The notes below the pieces were generated by a model. That model ran no database searches and was not told the origin of the DNA. It saw nothing but the letters and a program-made list of their open reading frames with translations. A stretch of DNA of 13,970 nt from Actinomycetota bacterium (lineage in GTDB: Bacteria > Actinomycetota > Coriobacteriia > Anaerosomatales > Anaerosomataceae), in the NCBI GenBank assembly GCA_011372845.1, contig DSAI01000011.1, positions 1 to 13,970 on the forward strand, written 5' to 3'. Shown piece after piece: positions 7,524 to 13,970 of this stretch. Both the position numbers and the translations under genes were made by a program. Every line of letters begins with the position of its first letter. Position 1 is the first letter of the stretch.

Positions 7524-9380
7524 ATGTGCGGAATCATCGGCTACGTTGGACCGAAGCCAGCATCACCGGTACTGCTCGAAGGTTTGAGGCGACTGGAGTA
7601 CCGGGGGTATGACAGCGCGGGTGTCGCCGTCCTTCAGGACGACGCCATCACGGTACGCAAGAAGAAGGGCAAGATCGACGAGGGCATCGCGCGCCCCCTC
7701 GCCGACCAGCCCGCGCCCGGCACCATGGGTATCGCCCACACCAGATGGGCGACCCACGGTGAGCCCTCGGATGAGAACTCACATCCCCATCTCGACGCAT
7801 CGGGCCGTATCGCCGTGGTGCATAACGGCGTCATCGAGAACTACGAGCAGCTGAAGGTGCGACTCCTCGATGCGGGGCACGAGTTCCAGTCGGGAACCGA
7901 CACAGAGGTTCTCGCGCACCTGATCGGCGTGCACTACGAGCGTCTCCGTGACGGCGACGCCACGCCGGGCCTGCTCAACGAAGCGGTCTCGGCCGCGCTC
8001 CGTGAAGTGATCGGAACGTACGGCATCGCGGTGATATCGAGCGAGGTGCCGGGCGTGATCGTGGGAGCACGTCGTGGTTCACCGTTGATTGTCGGTATCG
8101 GGGAGGACGAGAACTTCCTCACGAGCGACTCCAACGCCGTGGTGGCCCACACCAAGCAGGTGGTGTTCCTCAACGACTACGACGTGGCCACCGTCACGGC
8201 TGGATCGTTCGAGGTGCACAACCTCGGAACCGACACCGCCGACGTTCAGATCAGCAAACTCGAGTTCGATGCCGAGGACTCACAACGTGGCGACTTCGAG
8301 CACTTCATGCTCAAGGAGATCCACGAGCAGCCCCGCACTGTGGAGAACGCGATCAGGGGCCGGATCGACAGCGAGGGCGCCACAGCCCGGTTCGGCGGCC
8401 TGAACATGACGCCCGCCGAGCTGCGCTCGGTGCAGCGGATCATCATCGCCGCGAGCGGCACCAGTTGGCACGCCGCACTCATCGGCGAGTACATCATCGA
8501 GGCCCTGGCGCACATCCCCGTGGAGGTGGAGTTCGCGCACGAGTTCTGCTATCGCATGGCGCCTGTACGGCGTGACACGCTCGTGCTCGTCATCTCTCAG
8601 TCGGGCGAGACCGCCGACACGCTGATGGCGTTGCGTGAGGCGAAACGCCGTGGACACAGGGCGCTCGCGATCGTGAACGTCGTGGGCAGCACGATCGCCC
8701 GTGAGGCCGACGGCGGCATCTACATGCATGCGGGACCTGAGATCGGTGTCGCCTCCACCAAGGCCTTCATCGCCACGCTCGTGTGTCTCGAGCTTCTCGC
8801 CATCCACCTCGGGCGCATGCGCATGCTCTCCGCCGGCCAGGCCATGAAGACGTTCAAGGGGCTCGAGGCGCTGCCTGCACAGATCGAGCAGGTGCTCGCC
8901 CAGAGCGACGCGATCAGGGAGATCGCGCTCAAGTACGCCGAGGCGGACGATTTCTTCTTCCTCGGCCGGGGCTACAGCTACCCCACCGCTCTTGAAGGCG
9001 CACTCAAGCTGAAGGAGATCTCGTACATCCACGCCGAAGGCTACTCGGCTGCTGAGATGAAGCACGGTCCGATCGCCCTGATCGATGAGAAGACCCCCAC
9101 GGTCTTCCTGGTCCCGCAGGACTTCATGTACGCCAAGACGATGGCCAACCTCGAGATGATCCGGGCGCGCAAGGGCCCGGTGATCGCCGTTGCGAGCGAG
9201 GGCGACGAACAGATCGCCAGGATCGCCGACGATGTGATCTTCATCCCCAAGGTGCGCGACGAACTGAACCCGCTGATCGCCAGTATCCCGCTGCAGCTCT
9301 TCGCGTACCACCTTGCGGTGGCACGGGGGTGTGACGTCGACAAGCCCCGGAACCTCGCCAAGAGCGTCACGGTGCTCTAG
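7524..9380 (+). CDS. glmS: Glutamine--fructose-6-phosphate aminotransferase (isomerizing)
   Basis: Makes glucosamine-6-phosphate from fructose-6-phosphate and glutamine, the committed step toward UDP-GlcNAc. The 618 residues comprise an N-terminal class II glutaminase (MCGIIGYVG; Cys2 is the nucleophile after Met removal; HTRWATHG 72-79; HNGVIENY 100-107; SGTDTEV with Asp126) and two SIS domains (about 300-440 and 470-605). The isomerase site shows EGALKLKEISYIHAE (Lys495, Glu498), MKHGP (His514), and the C-terminal DKPRNLAKSVTV (Lys613). All expected catalytic residues are present. ATG 7524 is preceded by AAAAGG. An 81-base gap separates it from the NagB-like gene, the largest gap in the block. 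A strong hairpin terminator follows. Confidence 0.98.
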   Translation: MCGIIGYVGPKPASPVLLEGLRRLEYRGYDSAGVAVLQDDAITVRKKKGKIDEGIARPLADQPAPGTMGIAHTRWATHGEPSDENSHPHLDASGRIAVVHNGVIENYEQLKVRLLDAGHEFQSGTDTEVLAHLIGVHYERLRDGDATPGLLNEAVSAALREVIGTYGIAVISSEVPGVIVGARRGSPLIVGIGEDENFLTSDSNAVVAHTKQVVFLNDYDVATVTAGSFEVHNLGTDTADVQISKLEFDAEDSQRGDFEHFMLKEIHEQPRTVENAIRGRIDSEGATARFGGLNMTPAELRSVQRIIIAASGTSWHAALIGEYIIEALAHIPVEVEFAHEFCYRMAPVRRDTLVLVISQSGETADTLMALREAKRRGHRALAIVNVVGSTIAREADGGIYMHAGPEIGVASTKAFIATLVCLELLAIHLGRMRMLSAGQAMKTFKGLEALPAQIEQVLAQSDAIREIALKYAEADDFFFLGRGYSYPTALEGALKLKEISYIHAEGYSAAEMKHGPIALIDEKTPTVFLVPQDFMYAKTMANLEMIRARKGPVIAVASEGDEQIARIADDVIFIPKVRDELNPLIASIPLQLFAYHLAVARGCDVDKPRNLAKSVTVL

Positions 9381-9406
9381 ACGTCATCGATCCGCCGCGC
9401 ACAGGG

Positions 9407-9436
9407 AAGCCCCCCGACCATCCGGTCGGGGGGCTT
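9407..9436. terminator. Strong hairpin terminator between convergent glmS and rpsI
   Basis: A perfect 13-bp inverted repeat, AAGCCCCCCGACC / GGTCGGGGGGCTT, with a four-base ATCC loop starts 26 bases after the glmS stop. Read from glmS, the stem runs into CTTTCG, a short T stretch. It also lies 25 bases beyond the rpsI stop on the other strand, and since the stem is symmetrical it may serve both converging transcripts. Confidence 0.85.
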
Positions 9437-9461
9437 TCGCATCGTTCCTGATGTCGCAGCT

Positions 9462-9860
9462 CTAGCGCTTCGAGAACTGCGGCCGCTTGCGGGCCTTCTT
9501 GAGACCGTACTTCTTGCGCTCCACCATACGGGGGTCGCGGCGCAGCAGGCCTGCACGCTTGAGTTCGGCGCGGTAATCGTCACCGGCCTCGAGCAGCGCA
9601 CGGGAGATCGCGTGACGCATCGCGCCAGCCTGACCCGAGAGACCGCCGCCCTTCATGTTCGCGAACACGTCGAAGTGACCGATGGTCTCAGTGACCTTGA
9701 ACGGCTGCTCGACGTAGCCCTTCATGACCTCGCGCCCGAAGTAGTCGGCGAACGCACGGCCGTTGACCGTCATCTGGCCTGAACCGGGGATGAGCCGCAC
9801 ACGGGCGACCGACGTCTTGCGTCGGCCGGTGCCCCAGTAGACTGCCTTGCTCTCAGCCAT
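9462..9860 (-). CDS. rpsI: 30S ribosomal protein S9 (uS9)
   Basis: 132-residue ribosomal protein of the small-subunit head whose C-terminal tail reaches toward the P-site tRNA. Diagnostic sequence includes [16 protein letters not shown] near the start, [19 protein letters not shown] in the middle, and the invariant basic tail ending KRPQFSKR. Length is normal. Its ATG lies three bases after the rplM stop, with GGAGG inside the end of rplM, so translation is probably coupled. rplM-rpsI is a near-universal bacterial pair. Confidence 0.98.
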   Translation of the reverse strand: MAESKAVYWGTGRRKTSVARVRLIPGSGQMTVNGRAFADYFGREVMKGYVEQPFKVTETIGHFDVFANMKGGGLSGQAGAMRHAISRALLEAGDDYRAELKRAGLLRRDPRMVERKKYGLKKARKRPQFSKR

Positions 9861-9863
9861 ACG

Positions 9864-10298
9864 TTAGACCTCCAGGGTGATCTGACGGGGGTTCTGGGCC
9901 TGGTGCGGATGGTCCGGGCCGCCGTAGACCTTGAGCTTCTTGCCCATGGCCCTCCCCAGCGTGTTCTTGGGAAGCATGCCCTTGACCGCGCCCTCGATGA
10001 CGCGCTCGGGCCTCTTCGCGAGCATCTCGGAGATGGGGGTCTCCTTGAGGCCACCCGGGTAACCGGAGTGGCGGTACTTCTTCTTGTCAGCGAGCTTGTT
10101 GCCGGTGAGCTTCACCTTCGATGCGTTGATCACGACGACGAAGTCGCCGGTATCGACGTTCGGGGTGTACTGCGGCTTGCGCTTCCCCTTGAGAATGGAA
10201 GCGACCTCGCTCGCCAGACGGCCGAGGGGGATATCAGTGGCATCGACGAGCAGCCACTCGCGCTCCACCTCGCCGGGCTTTGCGTAGTAGGTCTTCAA
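9864..10298 (-). CDS. rplM: 50S ribosomal protein L13 (uL13), TTG start
   Basis: 144-residue large-subunit protein, an early assembly protein. It begins [19 protein letters not shown] and contains [69 protein letters not shown] and the C-terminal [11 protein letters not shown], all typical. The start is TTG at 10298: upstream codons in frame offer no ATG or GTG close by, and GGAGGA sits five bases before it. The TTG, together with the structured leader, may keep expression in check. It heads the rplM-rpsI operon behind its own promoter. Confidence 0.97.
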   Translation of the reverse strand: MKTYYAKPGEVEREWLLVDATDIPLGRLASEVASILKGKRKPQYTPNVDTGDFVVVINASKVKLTGNKLADKKKYRHSGYPGGLKETPISEMLAKRPERVIEGAVKGMLPKNTLGRAMGKKLKVYGGPDHPHQAQNPRQITLEV

Positions 10299-10327
10299 CT
10301 GGTTCCTCCAAGACGTGCTGGACGTAG

Positions 10328-10360
10328 TCGTTTGTCGAGTTCACGGGGCTCTCGAAACGA
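10328..10360 (-). other. Hairpin in the rplM-rpsI 5' leader
   Basis: In the roughly 64-base leader, TCGTTT+CGAG pairs with CTCG+AAACGA (10 bp, two-base AC bulge, 11-base loop). A GGTTC at 10363-10359 could instead pair with GAACC at 10305-10301, just after the Shine-Dalgarno, so two partly exclusive folds are possible. Ribosomal operon leaders with such structures are often autoregulated by their own protein. That role is inference here. Confidence 0.5.
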
Positions 10361-10368
10361 ACCCTTGC

Positions 10369-10397
10369 AGTTTATCCGCGCAGGTGTGGGGTGTCAA
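10369..10397 (-). promoter_or_regulatory. Sigma-70-type promoter for rplM-rpsI
   Basis: Read on the minus strand, a perfect TTGACA (10397-10392) is followed after exactly 17 bases by TAAACT (10374-10369), a four-of-six match to TATAAT. Transcription would begin near 10362, giving a leader of about 64 bases before the TTG start. This is the best promoter in the window and suggests rplM-rpsI are expressed independently of truA upstream. Confidence 0.72.
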
Positions 10398-10493
10398 CCA
10401 ACGCGTCCGGGCGTATCTATGGCTGATCACAGCGCACGATACGTACATCACCCCAGGTCAGAAGGGTATGGCGACCCGATGCATGCAGCCGGG

Positions 10494-10519
10494 CGCCCGG
10501 GCGCCGACAGGCCCGGGCG
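10494..10519 (-). terminator. Probable terminator after truA
   Basis: A 9-bp perfect stem, CGCCCGGGC / GCCCGGGCG, with an eight-base loop starts 11 bases beyond the truA stop. No T run follows, so it is a GC-rich, U-poor hairpin of the kind often seen in high-GC genomes. It would separate the ecf-truA transcript from the rplM promoter about 100 bases further on. Confidence 0.5.
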
Positions 10520-10530
10520 GATCCTCACGC

Positions 10531-11304
10531 CTAAAGCCAGCACTCGTCGGGATAGGTGACGTGCCAGAGGGTCAGTCCCTGCGGTGGAGCGGTAGGGCCT
10601 GCGACCCTGCGATCCCGCGCCTCGAGCGTCTCGGCCATCCACGCCACCGGCCGTCGACCCGCGCCCACCTCCACCAGGCTTCCCACTATCACCCGGACCA
10701 TCGAGTGCAGGAACGCGTTGCCGGTGACCCGAATCATCACGACGTGCTCACCGAGCATAACCGCCGGCTCGACCTGCACGAGATCGAGATACCGGCACGT
10801 GCGACGGCCCCTCCCCGACTCGGTCACGCAGAACGATCGGAAGTCGTGCTCACCCACGAGACAGGCGGCGGCATCACGCATCGCGCCCAGGTCCAGTGTG
10901 TGCCTCACCCACCATGCATATCGGTCCAGGAACAGCGGTGACACAGGCCCGGGCACAAGCAGGTACCGGTACTCGCGGGCCACCGCCGAATGCCGGGCGC
11001 TGAACCCACCTGCCGCACGGCGCACACCGGTGGCCACGATCCCGGACGGCGTGAGCGCATTCAGTGAGCGAAGCAGCGACGGACCGTCCGGCTCCGCTCC
11101 ATCGGCCTCGAAGCTGACGACCTGCCCGAGCGCGTGGACGCCCGCATCGGTCCGCCCGGCTCCCACGGTCTCGACCTCGCGTCGCAACACGGTCGCCAGC
11201 GCCGACTCGATCTCGCCCTGCACCGTAGACAGCCCCGGCTGGCGGGCGAACCCCGCAAAGCCGCTGCCGTCGTAAGAGACTGTGATCGCCAGTACCCCCG
11301 ACAT
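10531..11304 (-). CDS. truA: tRNA pseudouridine(38-40) synthase
   Basis: Converts uridines 38-40 in the anticodon arm of many tRNAs to pseudouridine. The 257-residue protein starts with the family's LAITVSYDGSGFAGFARQPG. It carries the catalytic motif GAGRTDAGVHALGQ with Asp53, then FSARHSAVAREYRYLL, CLVGEHDFRSFC, and GNAFLHSMVRVIVGSLVEVGAGR, all in the right order. ATG 11304 is preferred to an in-frame ATG at 11349 lying inside ecfT, because the conserved strand begins here and a purine-rich TAGGGGGC lies just upstream. It begins eight bases after the ecfT stop, so it is part of the ecfA1-ecfA2-ecfT-truA unit, an arrangement conserved widely in Gram-positives. Confidence 0.96.
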   Translation of the reverse strand: MSGVLAITVSYDGSGFAGFARQPGLSTVQGEIESALATVLRREVETVGAGRTDAGVHALGQVVSFEADGAEPDGPSLLRSLNALTPSGIVATGVRRAAGGFSARHSAVAREYRYLLVPGPVSPLFLDRYAWWVRHTLDLGAMRDAAACLVGEHDFRSFCVTESGRGRRTCRYLDLVQVEPAVMLGEHVVMIRVTGNAFLHSMVRVIVGSLVEVGAGRRPVAWMAETLEARDRRVAGPTAPPQGLTLWHVTYPDECWL

Positions 11305-11312
11305 AGCGCCCC

Positions 11313-12110
11313 CTACACCAGGATGCCGACCGTCACGAAGCCGGCCCACGACAACAGTAGCACCGCCCAGTCGCGTGCCCGCATCACCGAGATGTGCAGC
11401 CGGGTCCGGCCGCGTCCGCCCCGGTAGCAGCGAGCGTCCATGGCCACCGCGAGATCCTCCGCCCGGCGGAACAGATTGACGAACAGCGGCACGAGCACCG
11501 GCACGTAGGCGCGGACCCGCGCAACGAGTCCACCTTCATCGAAGCGTGCTCCTCGCGCTGTCTGAGCGACGATGATCTTCTCGGCCTCTTGCGCGGTGGT
11601 GGGGATGAAGCGGAGCGCGATGGTCAGCATCATCGCCACCTCACCAGCAGGGAAACCGATCCGCCCCAACGGACGCATCAACGTCTCCAGTGCGTCGGTC
11701 AGCTGCACGGGGGTGGTGGTGAGGGTCAGCAACGACGTGCCGACCACGAGCAGGACGATACGCACCGCGAAGAAGACGCCCCTCAGCAACCCGTCGGCAT
11801 CCACGCCCACCGGCCCGACGCGCACGAGGCTCACGGTGGCCGGCTCCCACCGCAAGGCGTGGGCCAGCAACGTGAACACCAGGATCAGACCGAGCGCGCG
11901 GAGACCCCTGAATGCGATGCGGGGAGGGACGCGCGAGACGAGCAAGACGACTCCCACTGCCGCCGCGAACACGCTCATCCCGGCAAGACCGTCCACCAGG
12001 AACAGACCGAGCGTGAACGCGACGATGACGCCCATCTTGGCGCGCGGGTCCAGGGAGTGGACCGGGGAGTCAACGGGCACGTACTGCCCGAAGGTCGTCG
12101 GCACCCTCAT
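11313..12110 (-). CDS. ecfT: Energy-coupling factor transporter transmembrane protein EcfT
   Basis: 265-residue integral membrane protein linking two ATPases to vitamin/metal-binding S components. It starts FGQYVPVDSPVHSLDPRAK, typical of the family, followed by hydrophobic segments at about 26-40, 44-60, 72-86, 108-130 and 249-264. The two coupling helices end in the expected arginine motifs: TARGARF (184-190) and DARCYRGG (225-232). The second usually reads ARGYRGG, so Cys replaces Gly at 228. Start ATG 12110 overlaps the ecfA2 stop as ATGA, indicating coupled translation; an in-frame ATG at 12164 inside ecfA2 is unlikely. No S-component gene adjoins, as expected for a module shared by several scattered S proteins. 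Confidence 0.95.
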   Translation of the reverse strand: MRVPTTFGQYVPVDSPVHSLDPRAKMGVIVAFTLGLFLVDGLAGMSVFAAAVGVVLLVSRVPPRIAFRGLRALGLILVFTLLAHALRWEPATVSLVRVGPVGVDADGLLRGVFFAVRIVLLVVGTSLLTLTTTPVQLTDALETLMRPLGRIGFPAGEVAMMLTIALRFIPTTAQEAEKIIVAQTARGARFDEGGLVARVRAYVPVLVPLFVNLFRRAEDLAVAMDARCYRGGRGRTRLHISVMRARDWAVLLLSWAGFVTVGILV

Positions 12111-12937
12111 GACGACGCACCCCGCGCCGTGAGCAGGGACTCGGCCGCCCGGGCCGGGTCGCACACCACATGCTCAAGACGCATGCCCGCATCACGGACA
12201 AGCAACTGCGTACGGACGACCGGCGGAAGTTCCAGCCCGGCACGGGTGTACGGCGCCGGGTCAGCATAGAGTTCCTGCGGGGTGCCCGAGAATGCGACGG
12301 CCCCCGAGTCGAGCGCCACGACGGCCGTGGCCTCGTCCAGGAACTCCATCGGATCGTGCGTCACCACCAGCACGCCGCTTCTCCTGCGTTCCGCGGCAAG
12401 CGCTTCGCGGATGGAGCGCCTGCCGTCGGCGTCCAGGCCCGATGTCGGCTCATCGAGCAGCAGGTACGGCGCAGCCATGGCCAGAGCGCCGGCGATCGCG
12501 CCGCGCCGGGCCTCCCCTCCCGACAGCGTGAAGGGCGACCTGCCACCGTAGATATCGGGATCGAGTCCGACCGTCCGCAGTGCGCGGTCCGCTTCTTCCG
12601 AGGCGTAATCCAGGCCGAGGTTCCGTGGGCCGAACATGACGTCGGCATGCAGCGTCTCGGCAAAGAACTGGGTCTCGGGATCCTGGAAGACGATTGCCAC
12701 CGATCCTCGCGCTTCGCGCGCCGACGGGTCCATGCCATCGACGGCCACCGTGCCCTGTGACGGCGCGAGCAGTCCCGCGAGCAGCCGGAGCAGCGTGGAC
12801 TTGCCCGATCCCGTGGTGCCTGTCACCACCACCAGATCCTCGCGCTTGAGCGACAGGTCGACCGAGCGCAGGGCCTCCACGCCGAAAGACCGTCCTCCGG
12901 CATACGTGTATGACACATCGCGGGCTACGAGTGCCAT
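12107..12937 (-). CDS. ecfA2: Energy-coupling factor transporter ATP-binding protein (second ATPase)
   Basis: 276-residue ABC ATPase that pairs with the upstream ATPase to power EcfT. Motifs in order: Walker A GTTGSGKST (40-48), Q-loop FQDPETQ (Gln85), signature LSGGEARR (138-145), Walker B YLLLDEPTSGLD with Glu163, and switch His194 in VTHD. The tail beyond about 215 (ELYADPAPYTRAGLELPP) matches the usual EcfA C-terminal region. All ATPase residues look intact. The ATG at 12937 lies within the end of ecfA1 (13-base overlap) and its stop overlaps the ecfT start, so three genes are tightly coupled. Assignment as EcfA2 rather than A1 follows from gene order. Confidence 0.95.
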   Translation of the reverse strand: MALVARDVSYTYAGGRSFGVEALRSVDLSLKREDLVVVTGTTGSGKSTLLRLLAGLLAPSQGTVAVDGMDPSAREARGSVAIVFQDPETQFFAETLHADVMFGPRNLGLDYASEEADRALRTVGLDPDIYGGRSPFTLSGGEARRGAIAGALAMAAPYLLLDEPTSGLDADGRRSIREALAAERRRSGVLVVTHDPMEFLDEATAVVALDSGAVAFSGTPQELYADPAPYTRAGLELPPVVRTQLLVRDAGMRLEHVVCDPARAAESLLTARGASS

Positions 12938-13740
12938 ACGCTCTCCGCTATCGCCTCGGGCGTCGATGCCCCGGCGGGAACCGGAACGCCGCCCCTGCGC
13001 AGAGCATCCGCGAGCTCCGCCTCGGGCGGGACCTCGACCGCCAGCGTCCGCGCATGTCCCGGATCGGCCATCAGGGCTTTCGGCGTCCCCTGGTACGCGA
13101 TGCGCCCATTCCTGAGGACCACGACCTCATCCGCATCCACGACGTCGGCGAGGTGATGCGTCACGTGCAGGATGCCCACTCCGCGTCGCCTCAGATCCCG
13201 GAGCGCGCCGAGCACGTCGCGCCGCCCCACCGGATCGAGCATCGCGGTGGGCTCGTCGGCGATCAGGTACGACGGACGCATTGCAAGTGCGCCCGCGATA
13301 GCAAGCCGCTGCTTCTGACCTTCGGACAGGAGATGCGGCTCACGACGCTGGAACCCCGAAAGGCCCACTGCGGCAAGCGCGTCATCGACACGCACCCGCA
13401 ACTCATCTGAAGGTACGCCGAGGTTCTCCGGTCCGAACGCGACATCCTCCTCGGCGAGTGTCCCTACTATCTGGTTCTCGGGGTTCTGCTGGATGAATCC
13501 TACCCGGGAGCGGACGTCCCAGACGGTGTCCTCATCGGCGGTGTCCATCCCATCGACCCGTACGACACCCGCCGAGGGGACCAGGAGGCCGTTGCCGAGC
13601 CGCGCCAGCGTGGACTTGCCCGAGCCGTTCGGCCCTAGCAGCGCCAGGACCTGACCCGGTGACACGGAGACAGAGACGTCGTCGAGCGCCGGCGCCGCAG
13701 CGCCGGGGTAGGCGAACCCCACATGCTCGAATACGATCAC
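12925..13740 (-). CDS. ecfA1: Energy-coupling factor transporter ATP-binding protein (first ATPase)
   Basis: 271-residue ABC ATPase, first of the ECF pair. Motifs: Walker A GPNGSGKST (36-44), Q-loop QQNPENQIVGT (84-94), signature LSEGQKQR (138-145), Walker B YLIADEPTAMLDP with Glu163, and switch His195 in VTHH. The signature is LSEGQ where LSGGQ is usual (I checked the codon, GAA); the second ATPase has the normal LSGGE, so the two composite ATP sites may differ. Start is GTG at 13740 with AGAGGA five to six bases upstream, giving MIVFEHVGFAYPG. It follows rplQ by 75 bases, in the conserved rplQ-ecfA-ecfA-ecfT-truA order. Confidence 0.95.
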   Translation of the reverse strand: MIVFEHVGFAYPGAAAPALDDVSVSVSPGQVLALLGPNGSGKSTLARLGNGLLVPSAGVVRVDGMDTADEDTVWDVRSRVGFIQQNPENQIVGTLAEEDVAFGPENLGVPSDELRVRVDDALAAVGLSGFQRREPHLLSEGQKQRLAIAGALAMRPSYLIADEPTAMLDPVGRRDVLGALRDLRRRGVGILHVTHHLADVVDADEVVVLRNGRIAYQGTPKALMADPGHARTLAVEVPPEAELADALRRGGVPVPAGASTPEAIAESVWHS

Positions 13741-13761
13741 CGGCTTCCTCTCCGAACCGCG

Positions 13762-13786
13762 AAGGGCCCCGCGATGCGGGGCTCTT
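13762..13786 (-). terminator. Hairpin between rplQ and ecfA1, possible partial terminator
   Basis: A 7-bp perfect GC stem (GCCCCGC / GCGGGGC on the minus strand, three-base loop) is extended by AAG/CTT around one mismatch. It lies about 30 bases past the rplQ stop and ahead of the ecfA1 ribosome site. The following CCCTTCG has little T content, so it may only partly stop transcription coming from the ribosomal-protein operon. Confidence 0.5.
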
Positions 13787-13815
13787 GTCGCTCGTCGTGA
13801 CCTCGCGGCCCGATA

Positions 13816-13970
13816 CTAGTCCACGAGCTCCAGGATGACCATCGGGGCAGCATCGCCCTTGCGCGGACCAAGCTTGAGGATGCGCGTGTAGCCACCCTGC
13901 CGCTCCTCGTACCGCGGCGCGATATCTTCGAAGACCTTCTTCACGAGCGCCTGGTCGCCGAGCTCGGCGA
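13816..13970 (-). CDS. rplQ: 50S ribosomal protein L17 (bL17), C-terminal part only
   Basis: The last 51 codons of a minus-strand gene that enters from the right edge. The translation includes [39 protein letters not shown] and ends VILELVD, which is the conserved end of L17. The family is roughly 115-180 residues, so the N-terminal half or more is outside the window. Its place just upstream of the ecf genes matches the rpoA-rplQ-ecfA order common in Gram-positives; rpoA would be expected next to the right. Confidence 0.96.
   Translation of the reverse strand, partial: AELGDQALVKKVFEDIAPRYEERQGGYTRILKLGPRKGDAAPMVILELVD

Noticed and set aside
8280..9311. 343-codon minus-strand frame opposite glmS
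   Set aside because: Shadow frame; glmS is fully intact on the plus strand.
10315..10941. Plus-strand frame spanning the truA-rplM gap
   Set aside because: Mostly antisense to truA, with no family resemblance; the gap itself holds the rplM promoter, leader and truA terminator.
12111..12164. Longer N-terminus for ecfT (start at 12164)
   Set aside because: It would lie deep inside ecfA2; the ATGA overlap at 12107-12110 and the conserved start of the protein support 12110.

Overview
This window looks like chromosomal housekeeping DNA from a high-GC Gram-positive bacterium. The evidence is strong GC bias, long antisense shadow frames, GGAGG-type ribosome sites, some GTG and TTG starts, and gene neighbourhoods familiar from Actinomycetota (acpS-nnr-alr; rplQ, truA, rplM-rpsI; glmM and glmS near both). 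The run rplQ-ecfA1-ecfA2-ecfT-truA-rplM-rpsI is also the classic Bacillota order. A deep actinobacterial lineage such as Coriobacteriia would fit, but that placement is inference.

Layout, left to right. (1) Positions 1-3686, minus strand, read leftward from acpS: acpS, nnr, a CBS-pair protein, then alr, which is cut by the window edge only a few codons before its end. (2) A 208-base divergent intergenic region. (3) Positions 3895-9380, plus strand: a stand-alone left-handed beta-helix (GlmU C-domain-like) protein, glmM, a NagB-family sugar-phosphate isomerase/deaminase homologue, and glmS, closed by a 13-bp hairpin terminator. (4) Positions 9462-13970, minus strand: rplQ (3' end only), ecfA1, ecfA2, ecfT and truA, then rplM-rpsI behind their own good promoter and a hairpin-forming leader.

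How the genes work together. The plus-strand block is an amino-sugar supply module. GlmS makes glucosamine-6-phosphate from fructose-6-phosphate and glutamine, and GlmM converts it to glucosamine-1-phosphate. The beta-helix protein resembles the acetyltransferase half of GlmU, which would act next toward UDP-GlcNAc. Alr supplies D-alanine for the same end product, peptidoglycan. AcpS activates acyl carrier protein for lipid synthesis, and Nnr repairs hydrated NAD(P)H. The ECF genes encode the shared energising module of vitamin/metal importers, with no substrate-binding S component in view.

The most interesting part is the glm block. A GlcN6P-deaminase-like protein sits between the biosynthetic glmM and glmS, has an enlarged middle region, and carries Arg where the NagB family has a conserved active-site Asp. 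It may not be an ordinary deaminase. I saw no mobile elements, CRISPR arrays, tRNA or rRNA genes.
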